From the NCBI GenBank assembly GCA_017442865.1, contig JAFRXK010000080.1, forward strand, positions 1 to 49,001: a stretch of DNA of 49,001 bases. The letters run 5' to 3'. Below the pieces are notes generated by a model. It saw nothing but the letters and a program-made list of their open reading frames with translations. It was not told the DNA's origin and searched no databases. This document shows positions 33,874 through 42,816 of the stretch, piece by piece. The DNA comes from Lachnospiraceae bacterium. GTDB taxonomy: Bacteria; Bacillota; Clostridia; Lachnospirales; Lachnospiraceae. The translations under genes and the position numbers were made by a program. Positions within the stretch are counted from its first letter, which is position 1, and the number at the start of each line of letters is the position of its first letter.

Positions 33874-34638
33874 ATGAAGAGTATTCTTTTGGTCAGCGGA
33901 CACAAATCCGGCTATAACAAATCTGATATAACCGGAGTGAACGAAGGCGATTTAAATATAGAGCTTGTGCGCATGCTTGCGGTTATGCTTGCGGATTATG
34001 CGCTTGTTACAGTCTATCCGGTTGACAGGGATATGTATCAGGATAATCGTGAAAACAAACTGCTCGTAAATTATAAGGATTACGATTATATTTTTGAGGT
34101 GCATTTTAATGCGTATAACGGAAGCGCGCGGGGGAGCAGCGTGCAGCTGCACACAGACTACACCGGCGGTATAAGCGTCGAGCAGTGTATAATAGACAAT
34201 ATAGCACTTCTCGGCTTTAAAAAGCGCGGAGTAAATGGAATCGTTAGGCGGAACGACCTTATGAACATGAACAAGGCGTACAGGGAGAAGGTCGATTACG
34301 CATTACTGGAAACATGTTTTTATGATAATAAAGAGGACATGAGGCTTTATGAGCAGAAGAAATCAGAGGTTGCATGGGCGATTGCAGACGGCATTATATC
34401 AGCTTTTGGACTTGACATGGACAGCAGTGATGCAGTGGGTATAGTAAAGGACTGCAGCTCGCTTAATGTCAGGGAAATGCCGAACCATGAAAATATAATT
34501 GCTATTGTAAAGGCGGGAACAAAGCTCAAAATCAGGGGTGCAGGAAAAGACAGTGACGGCGATATATGGTATCAGGTAACTTATAAGAATGTGACAGGTT
34601 ACGTCTGGCCTAAATATATTGAATTTGTGGACAGATGA
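33874..34638 (+). CDS. N-acetylmuramoyl-L-alanine amidase with SH3b domain
   Basis: A 254-residue protein. An N-terminal Amidase_3-like domain starts 'ILLVSGHKSGYNKSD' with the first Zn-binding His, has 'FEVHFNAYNG' (second His) and 'ALLETCFYDNKED' with the catalytic Glu. The C-terminal SH3b domain (about 185-254) has 'SLNVREMPNHE' and 'WYQVTYKNVTGYVW'. This plan is common in phage endolysins and in bacterial autolysins; no signal peptide is visible, which favours an endolysin-like origin. No holin is adjacent. ATG 33859 overlaps GGAGG (33861-33865), so the in-frame ATG at 33874 (8 nt after it) is chosen. Confidence 0.85.
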   Translation: MKSILLVSGHKSGYNKSDITGVNEGDLNIELVRMLAVMLADYALVTVYPVDRDMYQDNRENKLLVNYKDYDYIFEVHFNAYNGSARGSSVQLHTDYTGGISVEQCIIDNIALLGFKKRGVNGIVRRNDLMNMNKAYREKVDYALLETCFYDNKEDMRLYEQKKSEVAWAIADGIISAFGLDMDSSDAVGIVKDCSSLNVREMPNHENIIAIVKAGTKLKIRGAGKDSDGDIWYQVTYKNVTGYVWPKYIEFVDR

Positions 34639-34932
34639 AGCAATTTTGACAATAGAGACCGGTTGAGAACAGCAATATAACAATACTCAGACACAGCTTG
34701 AAATAGCAAAAAGTCCTGGAATATTATTAAAAGAGTTGTTGTTTAAAAAATAATATAAGCAGCAGAGTGTGATAGATAATCAGTGCATTCTGCTGCTTTT
34801 ATAATGTCACAGAGACAATATTACTTGAAAATATAGCATTAATAGGCTATAATTTATATATATAATAATATTGGAAAATGGGTTTTTGATGCCGGTATCA
34901 CATAATAAGAGTATGGAACAGGATGGATAGTT
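34639..34932. other. Intergenic region after the amidase gene
   Basis: About 290 bp with no gene. It contains a strong terminator at 34757-34800 and AT-rich sequence that may hold the promoter for the YdcF-like gene, though I cannot pick a convincing -35/-10 pair. Confidence 0.5.
34757..34800 (+). terminator. Intrinsic terminator
   Basis: AAGCAGCAGAGTG (34757-34769) pairs with CATTCTGCTGCTT (34786-34798) with one wobble pair, followed by TT. Confidence 0.82.
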
Positions 34933-36408
34933 ATGAAAAAAAATAAGATGTGGTTTATTATAATTACAATTGGTATATTTCTGCTTATTATCAGCTTTGC
35001 GTATATAGCGGTAAGAGGAAGAACCTATACTGTTGAGGTTAAAACCAAAAATGAAACAGCAAAGGCTGAGGATTATAATATTGTATTATCTGAAAATGAC
35101 ATTGTAAAGCTTACAGACAAGCAGATGCAGGGCGGCGTGTTAAAATTAACCTTTAAATCATTAAACAGGGGACGCGTATACGTCGATATTTATGGCCCTG
35201 ATGATTTTTATACTTTTTATAAATTGTATTCTCATAGAATGCATATTCTTACAATAGATGAGTATTTCGGACGGACTACAGGTGATAGGATTCTGCAGAT
35301 AGCGGCGATTATTTTTCTTGCATTAGTATTGTATGGTCTGATTAGTGAATACAGAAGCGGTATGCGTGCCAATATTTATCAGCATAAGAATGTCAACAAT
35401 CTTGGAATGTCAATATATTTTGCTTCTTTACTGGCAGGACATTTGATTAATATATTTAATAATTACGGAATAGTACAGATTTTGCGTACTACAATTAATC
35501 ATGCGTCAATAATATCGATTATCATACTTCCGATAGCTTTTTTACTCTTTTTAATAGTTACTGTAAGCAATCTGATTCTTATCAGAAAAGAGGGATTTAG
35601 CTTTAAATATATGCTTGGCTTTTTGCTTGGACTTGCTGTATGTGTCGGCACCCTGCTTCCGTTCATTTTAAGTGAGTATTTTCAGAGAAGCACAATTATA
35701 GATATTCACAATGAAAAAGGCTGGGCGCTCTATGTGGAGATGGCTGTAGAGAATGTTATGCTTGTGCTGGTAACTTATCTGGAGTGTATTTTGCTCGCAA
35801 CAATTATCATAGCATTCAGGGCGGCAAAGAGAATACCGAAGTTTAATAAGGATTATATTCTGGTGCTTGGATGTATGATAAGAAAAGACGGCACCTTGAC
35901 ACCGCTTTTGAAGGGAAGGGCAGACAAGGCGCTGGAGTTTGCAAGGCTGCAGAAGGAGAGTACAGGCAAGGATATTGTTTTTGTACCTGCCGGAGGAAAA
36001 GGTGATGACGAGGTGATTGCAGAGGCGAGTGCTATTGGCAGATACCTTGTTCAGGAAGGTATTCCTGAGGATAGAATGATTATTGAGGACAAGTCGGAGA
36101 ACACATATCAGAACTTTAAAAATGCAGCAGAGCTTATCAGGCAGAGGGATGACAGCAGCGAGCCTGAGATTGCATTTGCGACTACAAATTATCATGTGTT
36201 CCGTTCGGGAATACTTGCAACGCAGCAGGGCATTAAGGCAGAGGGCATCGGCAGCAAGACAAAATCGTACTTCTGGATAAATGCTTTTATCAGGGAGTTT
36301 ATTGCTACAATATACAATGGGCTTGGAACACATATAAAAGTTATTTTTGTTTTGACGATGCTTGTGCTGATTATGGTATATATGATTAGAACGTCAGTTG
36401 TATTATAA
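34933..36408 (+). CDS. YdcF/SanA (DUF218) family membrane protein
   Basis: A 491-residue protein. One N-terminal membrane anchor is followed by a small extracellular domain (about 30-100), about six further membrane segments (120-300) and a DUF218 domain (about 305-455). That domain has 'YILVLGCMIRKDG', 'LLKGRADKALEFA', 'FVPAGGKGDDE' and 'SENTYQNFKNA', then a last hydrophobic segment. DUF218 members (SanA, ElyC, YdcF) are linked to envelope integrity and lipid-carrier or peptidoglycan metabolism, and YdcF binds S-adenosylmethionine; the reaction is not established. The extra N-terminal membrane region is a known Gram-positive variant. The Shine-Dalgarno (AGGATGGA) is weak. The VYGPP lipoprotein operon starts 92 nt downstream. 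Confidence 0.85.
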   Translation: MKKNKMWFIIITIGIFLLIISFAYIAVRGRTYTVEVKTKNETAKAEDYNIVLSENDIVKLTDKQMQGGVLKLTFKSLNRGRVYVDIYGPDDFYTFYKLYSHRMHILTIDEYFGRTTGDRILQIAAIIFLALVLYGLISEYRSGMRANIYQHKNVNNLGMSIYFASLLAGHLINIFNNYGIVQILRTTINHASIISIIILPIAFLLFLIVTVSNLILIRKEGFSFKYMLGFLLGLAVCVGTLLPFILSEYFQRSTIIDIHNEKGWALYVEMAVENVMLVLVTYLECILLATIIIAFRAAKRIPKFNKDYILVLGCMIRKDGTLTPLLKGRADKALEFARLQKESTGKDIVFVPAGGKGDDEVIAEASAIGRYLVQEGIPEDRMIIEDKSENTYQNFKNAAELIRQRDDSSEPEIAFATTNYHVFRSGILATQQGIKAEGIGSKTKSYFWINAFIREFIATIYNGLGTHIKVIFVLTMLVLIMVYMIRTSVVL

Positions 36409-36500
36409 GCGTGGTATATTTATAAGGCTGATACAAGATGGTTACATGGTTGGAGAATTTAAGCCGTTTTATGGAATGATTGAAAAAGAGGTGATTTCCT

Positions 36501-36989
36501 ATGAAGAAAAGAAAAAGAAAGAAAATAACAGCATCGGGAATAGCGGCAAGCGTTATGCTTGCAGTCACATCATTTTTACCGGGGTGCAACAAGAATGAGA
36601 CAGTATACGGCCCGCCGGAGTGGTTTGAGCACAAATATGATCCGAAAGATAATACAAATGAAGATGTATACGGTCCGCCGGAATATTTTTCGGAAGAATA
36701 TACTCCGGATGACAATATGAATGAGGCTGTATATGGTCCGCCGGAATATTTTTCTGAGGAATACAATCCGGATGACAATGTAAATGAAGATGTATACGGC
36801 CCGCCGGAATGGTTTGATGGGAAAGATACTGCTGATGACGTTATTGAGGACAGTAGCAAGGACGAGGATGAAATCACGGATGAATTGCCTGATGAGGATT
36901 TAGAAAATTATAATCCTGAAGAAAATATAAATCCGCTTGTATATGGTCCGCCTGAGTGGTTCAGAAAAACAGATGACAATCAGGATTAA
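36501..36989 (+). CDS. Lipoprotein with five VYGPPE[WY]F repeats (putative RiPP-type substrate)
   Basis: A 162-residue protein of unrecognised family. A basic start and hydrophobic segment end in the lipobox 'FLPGC' (Cys28), so it should be a surface lipoprotein. The mature part is acidic and repeats VYGPPE[WY]F five times. The inner copies are spaced 21 residues apart within a unit like DDNMNEAVYGPPEYFSEEY; the copies flanking these cover residues from about 34 to 155. It ends 'VYGPPEWFRKTDDNQD', very close to the end of the 47-aa peptide at 42817-42960. AGAGGTG at 36487-36493 precedes the ATG. It is the first gene of a three-gene unit ending in a radical SAM/SPASM enzyme, so the repeated motif may be modified in place. 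Function unknown. Confidence 0.78.
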   Translation: MKKRKRKKITASGIAASVMLAVTSFLPGCNKNETVYGPPEWFEHKYDPKDNTNEDVYGPPEYFSEEYTPDDNMNEAVYGPPEYFSEEYNPDDNVNEDVYGPPEWFDGKDTADDVIEDSSKDEDEITDELPDEDLENYNPEENINPLVYGPPEWFRKTDDNQD

Positions 36990-37028
36990 TCTTTGAATGT
37001 TATAATAAAATTTAGAGGAAGTTCTGAT

Positions 37029-37283
37029 ATGAAAAAAAGAAATAATATAACTGCAGCCGGAGTAGCGGCAGGTGTTATACTTGCTGCTGCGGCATTTTTT
37101 CCAGGATGCAATATGAACGAAAAGGTATATGGCCCGCCGGAGTATTTTACAAAAGAATATGACCCTGACGGCAATATAAACGAGCATGTATATGGTCCGC
37201 CGCCGGCTTATACAGAGGATGATTCTGTTGAGAATGATACAAACGTTGATGAATACGAATCAACACAGAGCATTTCAGATTAG
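37029..37283 (+). CDS. Second VYGPP-repeat lipoprotein
   Basis: An 84-residue protein resembling the preceding one: start MKKRNNITAAGVAAGVILAA, lipobox 'FFPGC', then 'NMNEKVYGPPEYF' and 'NINEHVYGPPPAY', followed by an acidic Asp/Glu/Asn/Ser tail. It has two copies of VYGPP, the second with PPP in place of PPE. AGAGGA at 37015-37020 supports ATG 37029 rather than the upstream in-frame ATG at 36993. It lies 39 nt after the first lipoprotein gene and 22 nt before the radical SAM gene. The near-identical signal and repeat build point to duplication of the first gene followed by loss of repeats. Confidence 0.75.
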   Translation: MKKRNNITAAGVAAGVILAAAAFFPGCNMNEKVYGPPEYFTKEYDPDGNINEHVYGPPPAYTEDDSVENDTNVDEYESTQSISD

Positions 37284-37305
37284 AATGATACAGAGGACAA
37301 TATTT

Positions 37306-38376
37306 ATGAAATCTATTAAAGAAAAGCATTTAAATATGCTTGCAGATTATACCGAAAAGTTATATAGAGAGCCCAAGCTTAGACATTTATTCCTCGAGCT
37401 GACGCTTCAGTGCAATGCGCATTGTTTTCACTGTGGCAGCAACTGTACGCCTTTCGCAGGAGAAGAATTGTCTCTTGATGAATACAGGCAGCTTTTAGAT
37501 CAGGTTAAGGAAGACTTTGATATTAGTAAGCTGATGCTTTGTATTACTGGTGGAGAACCGCTGCTTCGCAAGGAGTTTTTTGATATTATGGAATACGCCC
37601 ACAGGCTCGGCTACAACTGGGGCATGACGAGCAACGCTACGCTTATTACGAAGGAGGTTGCGCACCGTCTTGCCGAGTGTGGTATGTCCACAATTTCAGT
37701 GTCAATTGACGGATTGCGTGACACACACGATAAGCTTCGCGGTTTAAAGGGCGGTTATGACCGCGCAATGGAAGGAATACAGAATCTGATTGATGAGAAT
37801 GCATTTCAGGCTGTGCAGGTCACAACAGTAATTAACCATGAGAATATAAATGAGCTTGATGAGATGTTTAAGATTATGGATAAGCTTGATATTGATTCAT
37901 GGCGTGTAATAAATCTTGAGCCAATCGGCAGGGCGCTTCAAAGACCTGACCTCATGTGTACAAAAGAAGATTACATAAGACTTTTTGATTTTATACGTGA
38001 GAAGCGAAGTCAGGGATACCCTCTGCTTTATGGCTGCAGTCATTATCTTGGATTGGAATATGAGGCAGAGGTGCGCGACTGGTACTGGCTGTGCAACGCG
38101 GGAGTCTACACTGCAAGTATCATGGCGAACGGCGACATCGGCGCCTGTCTTGATATTGAGAGAAGACCTGAGGTTATTCAGGGCAACATCCGTAACGAGC
38201 GCTTTTTGGATGTCTGGAAAAACCGCTTTGAGATATTCAGACGGGACATCAGCGACGAATCCGAAATGTGCCGTGACTGCGGACACAGACGCTTCTGCCG
38301 CGGCGATGCAAGGCACAGTTGGGATTATGATAAGAAGAAGCCGATGGTGTGTATGAAGGGGATATTGTTTGAGTAA
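37306..38376 (+). CDS. Radical SAM enzyme with SPASM-type auxiliary cluster domain (peptide maturase-like)
   Basis: A 356-residue enzyme. The radical SAM cluster motif is C36-x3-C40-x2-C43 in 'TLQCNAHCFHCGSNC', followed by 'ITGGEPLLRKEFF', 'MTSNATLI' and 'VSIDGLRDTHDKLRG', as in PqqE-like enzymes. The C-terminal part has SPASM cysteines: 'YWLCNAGVYTASIMANGDIG', 'ACLDIERR', 'EMCRDCGHRRFCRGDA' and 'MVCMKG'. Such enzymes usually modify peptides (crosslinks, epimerisation, splicing). It has no clear RRE domain. Linked to two VYGPP lipoprotein genes 22 nt upstream, its substrate is probably that motif or the related peptide at 42817. AGAGGA at 37292-37297 sets ATG 37306; the frame running back to 37186 overlaps the previous gene and is rejected. 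Confidence 0.9.
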   Translation: MKSIKEKHLNMLADYTEKLYREPKLRHLFLELTLQCNAHCFHCGSNCTPFAGEELSLDEYRQLLDQVKEDFDISKLMLCITGGEPLLRKEFFDIMEYAHRLGYNWGMTSNATLITKEVAHRLAECGMSTISVSIDGLRDTHDKLRGLKGGYDRAMEGIQNLIDENAFQAVQVTTVINHENINELDEMFKIMDKLDIDSWRVINLEPIGRALQRPDLMCTKEDYIRLFDFIREKRSQGYPLLYGCSHYLGLEYEAEVRDWYWLCNAGVYTASIMANGDIGACLDIERRPEVIQGNIRNERFLDVWKNRFEIFRRDISDESEMCRDCGHRRFCRGDARHSWDYDKKKPMVCMKGILFE

Positions 38377-38423
38377 AAATTCCACAGAGCAGCATAAAGA
38401 TTAATAATGTATAAAATCATATA

Positions 38424-38446
38424 TTCCCACAGATTATCTGTGGGGA
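38424..38446 (+). terminator. Hairpin after the radical SAM gene
   Basis: CCCACAGA (38426-38433) pairs with TCTGTGGG (38437-38444) around TTA, extended by two further pairs. The following bases are AT-rich but not a clear T run, so termination may be partial; it could also be an operator for the WYL regulator gene 33 nt downstream. Confidence 0.5.
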
Positions 38447-38476
38447 TAATTATTATACTGGTTGAGGAGAGTAAAA

Positions 38477-39409
38477 TTGAAAGTTGATAGAATTCTTGAA
38501 ATTATAATATATTTACTAAATCATGATAATGTTCCGGCAAGCTTTTTGGCGGAACGTTTTCATGTGTCGGTAAGGACAATACAAAGAGATATGATAAGCA
38601 TATCTTCGATAGGTATTCCAGTGTACTCGGAGGGCGGCAAAAAGGGCGGTTATTCCATATTGCCAACTTATAAGATGCGAAACACCGACATCAGGGAAGA
38701 TGAACAGCAGATGATAATAAAGGCACTCGAAAGCCTTGCAACATCTTATAAGAGCGACACGCTCGATTCACTGATTGAAAAGTACAATGCAATCATTGAA
38801 AAAGAGGGTGGCAGGAAGGTTTTCTGGGATTTCAGCGTGACAAAGGAAAACAGGCAGGTTCAGGACATGAATAAGGTGCTGGAACAGGCGATAAGTAACA
38901 GAAATTATGTAGCCTTTGACTACCGCAATGCAAATGGAGACAGGTCGCACCCGGTTATGGAGCCTCTTGCTATTCATTATAAATGGTACGCATGGTATTT
39001 ATTTGCGTATGATTCTGAAAAGAAAGAGTATCGGACATTCAAGGTTGCACGAATGCAGAATCTTGTTACCACGCCGGGGAAGGCTGATTTTGATCATGGC
39101 GATATTGAGGAGCGCATGAAAGAGTCTGAGCAGGCGTATTACAAAACCTGCATTAATATAGAGGTGCATTTTGATAAAGAAGAATCGGGGCTGATTGAAG
39201 AATATTTCCCAGATTGTACTATAGAGCACCTTGATGAAAATCTGTGCCGCATATTTATTGACGTGCCGTCAAAGGAAAGATTGTGGAAGGCGCTGCTTTT
39301 AAGCTTTGGTGACAGAGTTAAAGTAATAGGGCCTGACAGTTACAGGGATGAGCTGATAAACACAGCTCAAAAATTTTTATCAAATTACGACATACAGTTG
39401 TCGCAGTAG
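38477..39409 (+). CDS. HTH and WYL domain transcriptional regulator (YafY type)
   Basis: A 310-residue regulator. The N-terminal winged helix-turn-helix (about 1-60) includes 'VPASFLAERFHVSVRTIQRD' and 'GIPVYSEGGKKGGYSI'. The central WYL domain (about 130-200) has 'HPVMEPLAIHYKWYAWYLFA', and a C-terminal WCX-like extension follows. WYL domains bind nucleotides or nucleic acids and tune transcription. A TTG at 38462 overlaps GAGGAG (38464-38469); the in-frame TTG at 38477, 7 nt after it, is the likelier start. The regulator sits immediately before an MFS exporter gene and may control it. Confidence 0.88.
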   Translation: MKVDRILEIIIYLLNHDNVPASFLAERFHVSVRTIQRDMISISSIGIPVYSEGGKKGGYSILPTYKMRNTDIREDEQQMIIKALESLATSYKSDTLDSLIEKYNAIIEKEGGRKVFWDFSVTKENRQVQDMNKVLEQAISNRNYVAFDYRNANGDRSHPVMEPLAIHYKWYAWYLFAYDSEKKEYRTFKVARMQNLVTTPGKADFDHGDIEERMKESEQAYYKTCINIEVHFDKEESGLIEEYFPDCTIEHLDENLCRIFIDVPSKERLWKALLLSFGDRVKVIGPDSYRDELINTAQKFLSNYDIQLSQ

Positions 39410-39456
39410 TGGTTTATGATATTGATACTGATTAAGAAATGCTATGGAGGCACTGT

Positions 39457-40773
39457 ATGAAAACATTTAAAAGTATCAGCGATAATAAGAAACAGAATAT
39501 GCGTAATTTTATTTTACTGTATATTGGGCAGGTGATTTCACAGCTGGGCTCTGGTGTGACAAGCTTTGCAGTGATAATATGGGCGTATTCCGAAAGCGGA
39601 AAGGTTATGGCATCATCACTACTTGCAATATGCAGCACGGTGCCTTATCTTATAGTAAGTCTGTTTGGCGGGGCGGTTGCTGACAATGTAAACAAGAAGA
39701 AAATTATGCTCATTTGTGATACGGTTGCTGCTGCAGGTTCGCTTGTTATTCTGCTTTGCTTCTTAGGAAATTCGCTGTCGCTCTGGATACTTTGCATTAT
39801 AAATGTAATCAGCGGTTTTATGAATGCATTTCAGGCGCCGGCGTCGCAGGTTGCGGTATCGCTTCTGATTGATAAAGAAGATTACGCAAGAGTCGGCGGA
39901 GTTCAGTCAATTATAGGTTCTGTTGTTGGAATTTTAACGCCTGTTCTGGCGGCGGGACTGCTTGGAATAGGCGGTCTTGGACTGATAATTATTGTAGACC
40001 TTTCTACATTTTTATTTGCATTTTTGACACTCCTTCTCTTTGTGAAAATCCCGGATATCGTTTCAAATGAAAGCAGGACATCATTGCCGGAATTGTGGTA
40101 TAGTATGAAAGAGGGCATCGGTTTTATAAAAAAGGAACATGGAATCCGCCTTTTGCTGGTAATGTACAGTGTTCTTAATTTCATGGGAGCGATATCATTT
40201 GACAGTATGTATTCGCCTCTGCTTCTTGCAAGGACAGGCAATAATGAAATGGTGGTCGGAATTGTTTCTGCGTTTATGGCAGCTGGGATTATGATGGCAA
40301 GCATTTTCCTGATGGTGTCGAAAACGCCTGAAAAGAAACTGCCGATAATGTATGTCGGAAGCTTTATGTGCCTTGCCGGAATTATGCTGTTTGGAATTGG
40401 GCGGAATATATATTGGTGGTGTGCTGTAGTATTTATTGGCTGCTTTGGCGCTCCAATCTATCAGACATACCAGATGGTGATACTTCGTGAAAAGGTGTCT
40501 ATCGACATGCATGGACGAATATTCGGAGTTCAGGGAATGATTACGCAGATGCTTACGCCTATCGGTTATTTGGTCGGTGCGTTTTTGGCTGATTATGTGT
40601 TTGAGCCATTTATGAAAAGTGGCAGGACGAACAAAGTGTTATCTTTTGTTGTCGGAAGTGGAAACGGTGCCGGAATAGGACTTATTTTTGTTATTGCGGG
40701 AGCACTTGGAATAGTGATACTTGTAATCTTAAGCAGAAGCAGTAAAATAAAAGAGCTTGATGAGCAGTATTAA
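39457..40773 (+). CDS. MFS exporter (MFS_3 / EntS-like)
   Basis: A 438-residue transporter with about twelve membrane segments. It has the MFS motif A-like loop 'GGAVADNVNKKKIML' between helices 2 and 3 and 'AFQAPASQVAVSLLI' in helix 4, a pattern of macrolide/siderophore exporters of the MefA/EntS group. It probably exports a drug or metabolite using the proton gradient. GGAGG at 39446-39450 fits ATG 39457. It follows the WYL regulator by 47 nt, a common regulator-pump pairing. Substrate unknown. Confidence 0.88.
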   Translation: MKTFKSISDNKKQNMRNFILLYIGQVISQLGSGVTSFAVIIWAYSESGKVMASSLLAICSTVPYLIVSLFGGAVADNVNKKKIMLICDTVAAAGSLVILLCFLGNSLSLWILCIINVISGFMNAFQAPASQVAVSLLIDKEDYARVGGVQSIIGSVVGILTPVLAAGLLGIGGLGLIIIVDLSTFLFAFLTLLLFVKIPDIVSNESRTSLPELWYSMKEGIGFIKKEHGIRLLLVMYSVLNFMGAISFDSMYSPLLLARTGNNEMVVGIVSAFMAAGIMMASIFLMVSKTPEKKLPIMYVGSFMCLAGIMLFGIGRNIYWWCAVVFIGCFGAPIYQTYQMVILREKVSIDMHGRIFGVQGMITQMLTPIGYLVGAFLADYVFEPFMKSGRTNKVLSFVVGSGNGAGIGLIFVIAGALGIVILVILSRSSKIKELDEQY

Positions 40774-40846
40774 AATGAATTAGTGGAAATTAAGCAAAGA
40801 AGTATCAGAGCTTGAAGAAAATTATAGAACGTGTGAGGCATGAGAT

Positions 40847-41449
40847 ATGGCATATTGTGATTGGGGATTAGACGAAACAAATAAAAAATACCATGATGAA
40901 GAGTGGGGAGTGCCGCTTCATGATGACAGAGGCCAGTTCGAGTTTTTGATGATGGAAGTAATGCAGTGCGGTCTTAGCTGGAATTTAATGATGAAGAAGA
41001 GAGAAATATTCCGTTCATGCTTTGACAATTTTGATTATGACACGATTGCCGGCTATGACGAAAATGATATAGAGCGCATAATGAATACGGAAGGAATGAT
41101 CCGTTCCAGAAGAAAAATTGAAGCAGTAATACATAATGCAAGGTGCTTTCAGAAGATCAGGGAAGAGTTCGGCAGTTTCAGCGCCTGGCTCTGGGCATTT
41201 TCTGACGGTAAGACGATTTTATATACCGGGCATAATCAGGGCGATATTCCCGTGAGCAACGGACTATCGGACAAGGTAAGTAAGGAACTTAAAAAACGAG
41301 GCTTTAAGTACCTTGGAACTATTACGGTGTATTCACATTTGCAGGCATGCGGTATAATTAACGACCATGGGGATGAATGTCCGTGTTATAAGAAGATTGT
41401 TGAGAACTATCCTACGGTGTGTAAGAGAAGGTATCTGGAGAAGAGATAA
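40847..41449 (+). CDS. tag: DNA-3-methyladenine glycosylase I
   Basis: A 200-residue DNA repair enzyme that removes 3-methyladenine from alkylated DNA in base excision repair. It has the family start 'YCDWGLDETNKKYHDEEWG', including the Zn-binding Cys and His, 'LHDDRGQFEFLMMEVMQCGL' with the catalytic Glu and aromatic pocket, and the C-terminal Zn ligands in 'GIINDHGDECPCY'. Length is normal. The Shine-Dalgarno is modest. It is probably independent of the upstream exporter. Downstream is about 200 bp without a gene and then a decayed insertion sequence. Confidence 0.94.
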   Translation: MAYCDWGLDETNKKYHDEEWGVPLHDDRGQFEFLMMEVMQCGLSWNLMMKKREIFRSCFDNFDYDTIAGYDENDIERIMNTEGMIRSRRKIEAVIHNARCFQKIREEFGSFSAWLWAFSDGKTILYTGHNQGDIPVSNGLSDKVSKELKKRGFKYLGTITVYSHLQACGIINDHGDECPCYKKIVENYPTVCKRRYLEKR

Positions 41450-41663
41450 ATTTTTAATGGAACTCTTATTTGTACATCTATTGAGAAGAACTAAGAAACT
41501 TTTTACTATATTAGGTAATTGCGAAACTCACAAAGTTCATTTACAATCTTGAACCATAACAATGAGAAAATCGTTCAGAGTACAAATTCTACATTCAAAT
41601 GTGGATAACAGAATAATTTAGACGCACTTTAATAAGCCTTTGCTTTTACAGAACTAGTAAGTT
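41450..41663. other. Gene-free stretch between tag and the IS remnant
   Basis: No supported gene. AT-rich, with a small inverted repeat AGAACT/AGTTCT at 41650-41665 that overlaps the transposase stop and may be its terminator or the IS end. Confidence 0.45.
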
Positions 41664-42646
41664 CTATGCAATTAGAGCCTTTAGACTGCGGATATATTCA
41701 TGATGTTTGATTTTGTCAGCAAGCACAACAGTAATGAGCTGTGTAATGCCGGCAAGAATCAGATCAGCATGCAGGGTCTTTTCATTCCGTGTCCGGCGTC
41801 CGGCAAGACAGAGATTATCTTTGATGTGGTTTATATCCCTTTCAACAACAGTCCTGATTTTATAAGTATCATCCCATTCTCTGGTTCCGCGGACGGTTCC
41901 GGGATAAGCGCGGAGATCTTTTTCAGGATAAATATAAACCATGCGGCTGCATCTTGAAGAGGTGCAGGGGTTCTCGCAGCAGCATTGTCTGTGGGATTTT
42001 TGGGTGGATTTATCGTAAGCCCATATCATTTTAGGACAGACAAACTTGAACTTTGTAATACCGTTTTTTTTGTTTAAAAGTGCATTCGAACTTCATAGGA
42101 AGAGAAGAATCATGTGGACAGCATGGTATGCCGTCATCATTGATGGTGTAATCCGGATTTTTAAGACCGGATCTGGCATTCAGCGGAATAAAGGCTTTTG
42201 AGAGAATCAAAGATGGTCATATCCGCTTTTGCGGAGTCGATTGCCCGGCAGATAGGCTCGGTGGCATCAACAAGCCTGTCAAATACGAGTTGCAAGTCAT
42301 CTAAAAAGTCCTGTTTAAAGCGTGTGATTTTAGACGCATCCGGAACCTTGGTAAAGCCGCAGAATTCACGGAGCGGTTTGGAGTAAGCGAGGAAAGTTAA
42401 AAGAAGGATGTCTGTCGGGATTGAAAAAATACGCTGAATAATCAAAGCCCAGAGCAAGGCGTGCAAAGGGTATACACGGGTTCTGCCCGTTGAAGCATAA
42501 AAATGATTTCTGAAAGAAATCGGAATAAACTCATCAATATCGATATGGGTTTCGAGGAGAGAAAGAAACGCGGGTTTGTCATTTTCAAATTTTTCTTGGC
42601 AATCCGAAAAAATATCTTCCAAAGAAAGCTGTTTATATGGTATCAT
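41664..42646 (-). pseudogene. Decayed DUF772/DDE transposase (IS1182-like), internally deleted and frameshifted
   Basis: The N-terminal piece (42161-42646) has the DUF772 pattern 'FYASTGRTRVYPLHALLWAL' and 'FCGFTKVPDASKITRFKQDF'. The C-terminal piece (41664-42029) has the DDE-type end 'IRTVVERDINHIKDNL' and 'HADLILAGITQLITVVLAD'. Between them, frames around 42030-42190 still give fragments such as 'DYTINDDGIPCCPHDSSLP' broken by frameshifts. Intact relatives are roughly 450-550 residues; here about 200 central residues, including part of the catalytic core, are missing. The gene cannot make an active transposase. I could not define terminal inverted repeats. Confidence 0.85.
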
Positions 42647-42743
42647 AGTATCAGAATAACTCCATTCTGGGTGACGGTTAATGTTTTATTATCAACTTTA
42701 TTATAGCATATCCATTGAGGAGTTATTTGTTTTTGTACAATAA

Positions 42744-42785
42744 AAAACGCCGTATTTATGCGGCTTGTGGCGTTTTGCAAACGCC
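42744..42785 (+). promoter_or_regulatory. Mutually exclusive hairpins upstream of the 47-aa peptide gene
   Basis: AAAACGCC (42744-42751) can pair with GGCGTTTT (42769-42776), and that same arm can instead pair with AAACGCC (42779-42785). A third option is GCCG (42749-42752) with CGGC (42761-42764). The set ends 17 nt before AGGAGG (42802-42807). The layout resembles an attenuator or switch, but the last hairpin has no U tract. Confidence 0.45.
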
Positions 42786-42816
42786 TATAAAGTAGTAAAT
42801 TAGGAGGTTAGTCAAA

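Noticed and set aside
33874..34638. Prophage remnant centred on the endolysin-like amidase
   Set aside because: No holin, capsid, terminase, integrase or attachment site is seen nearby; a single amidase is not enough evidence.
37186..37305. Extended N-terminus for the radical SAM enzyme
   Set aside because: It overlaps the preceding lipoprotein gene by 98 bp and reads as Arg/Met/Ile-rich low-quality sequence; AGAGGA precedes ATG 37306.
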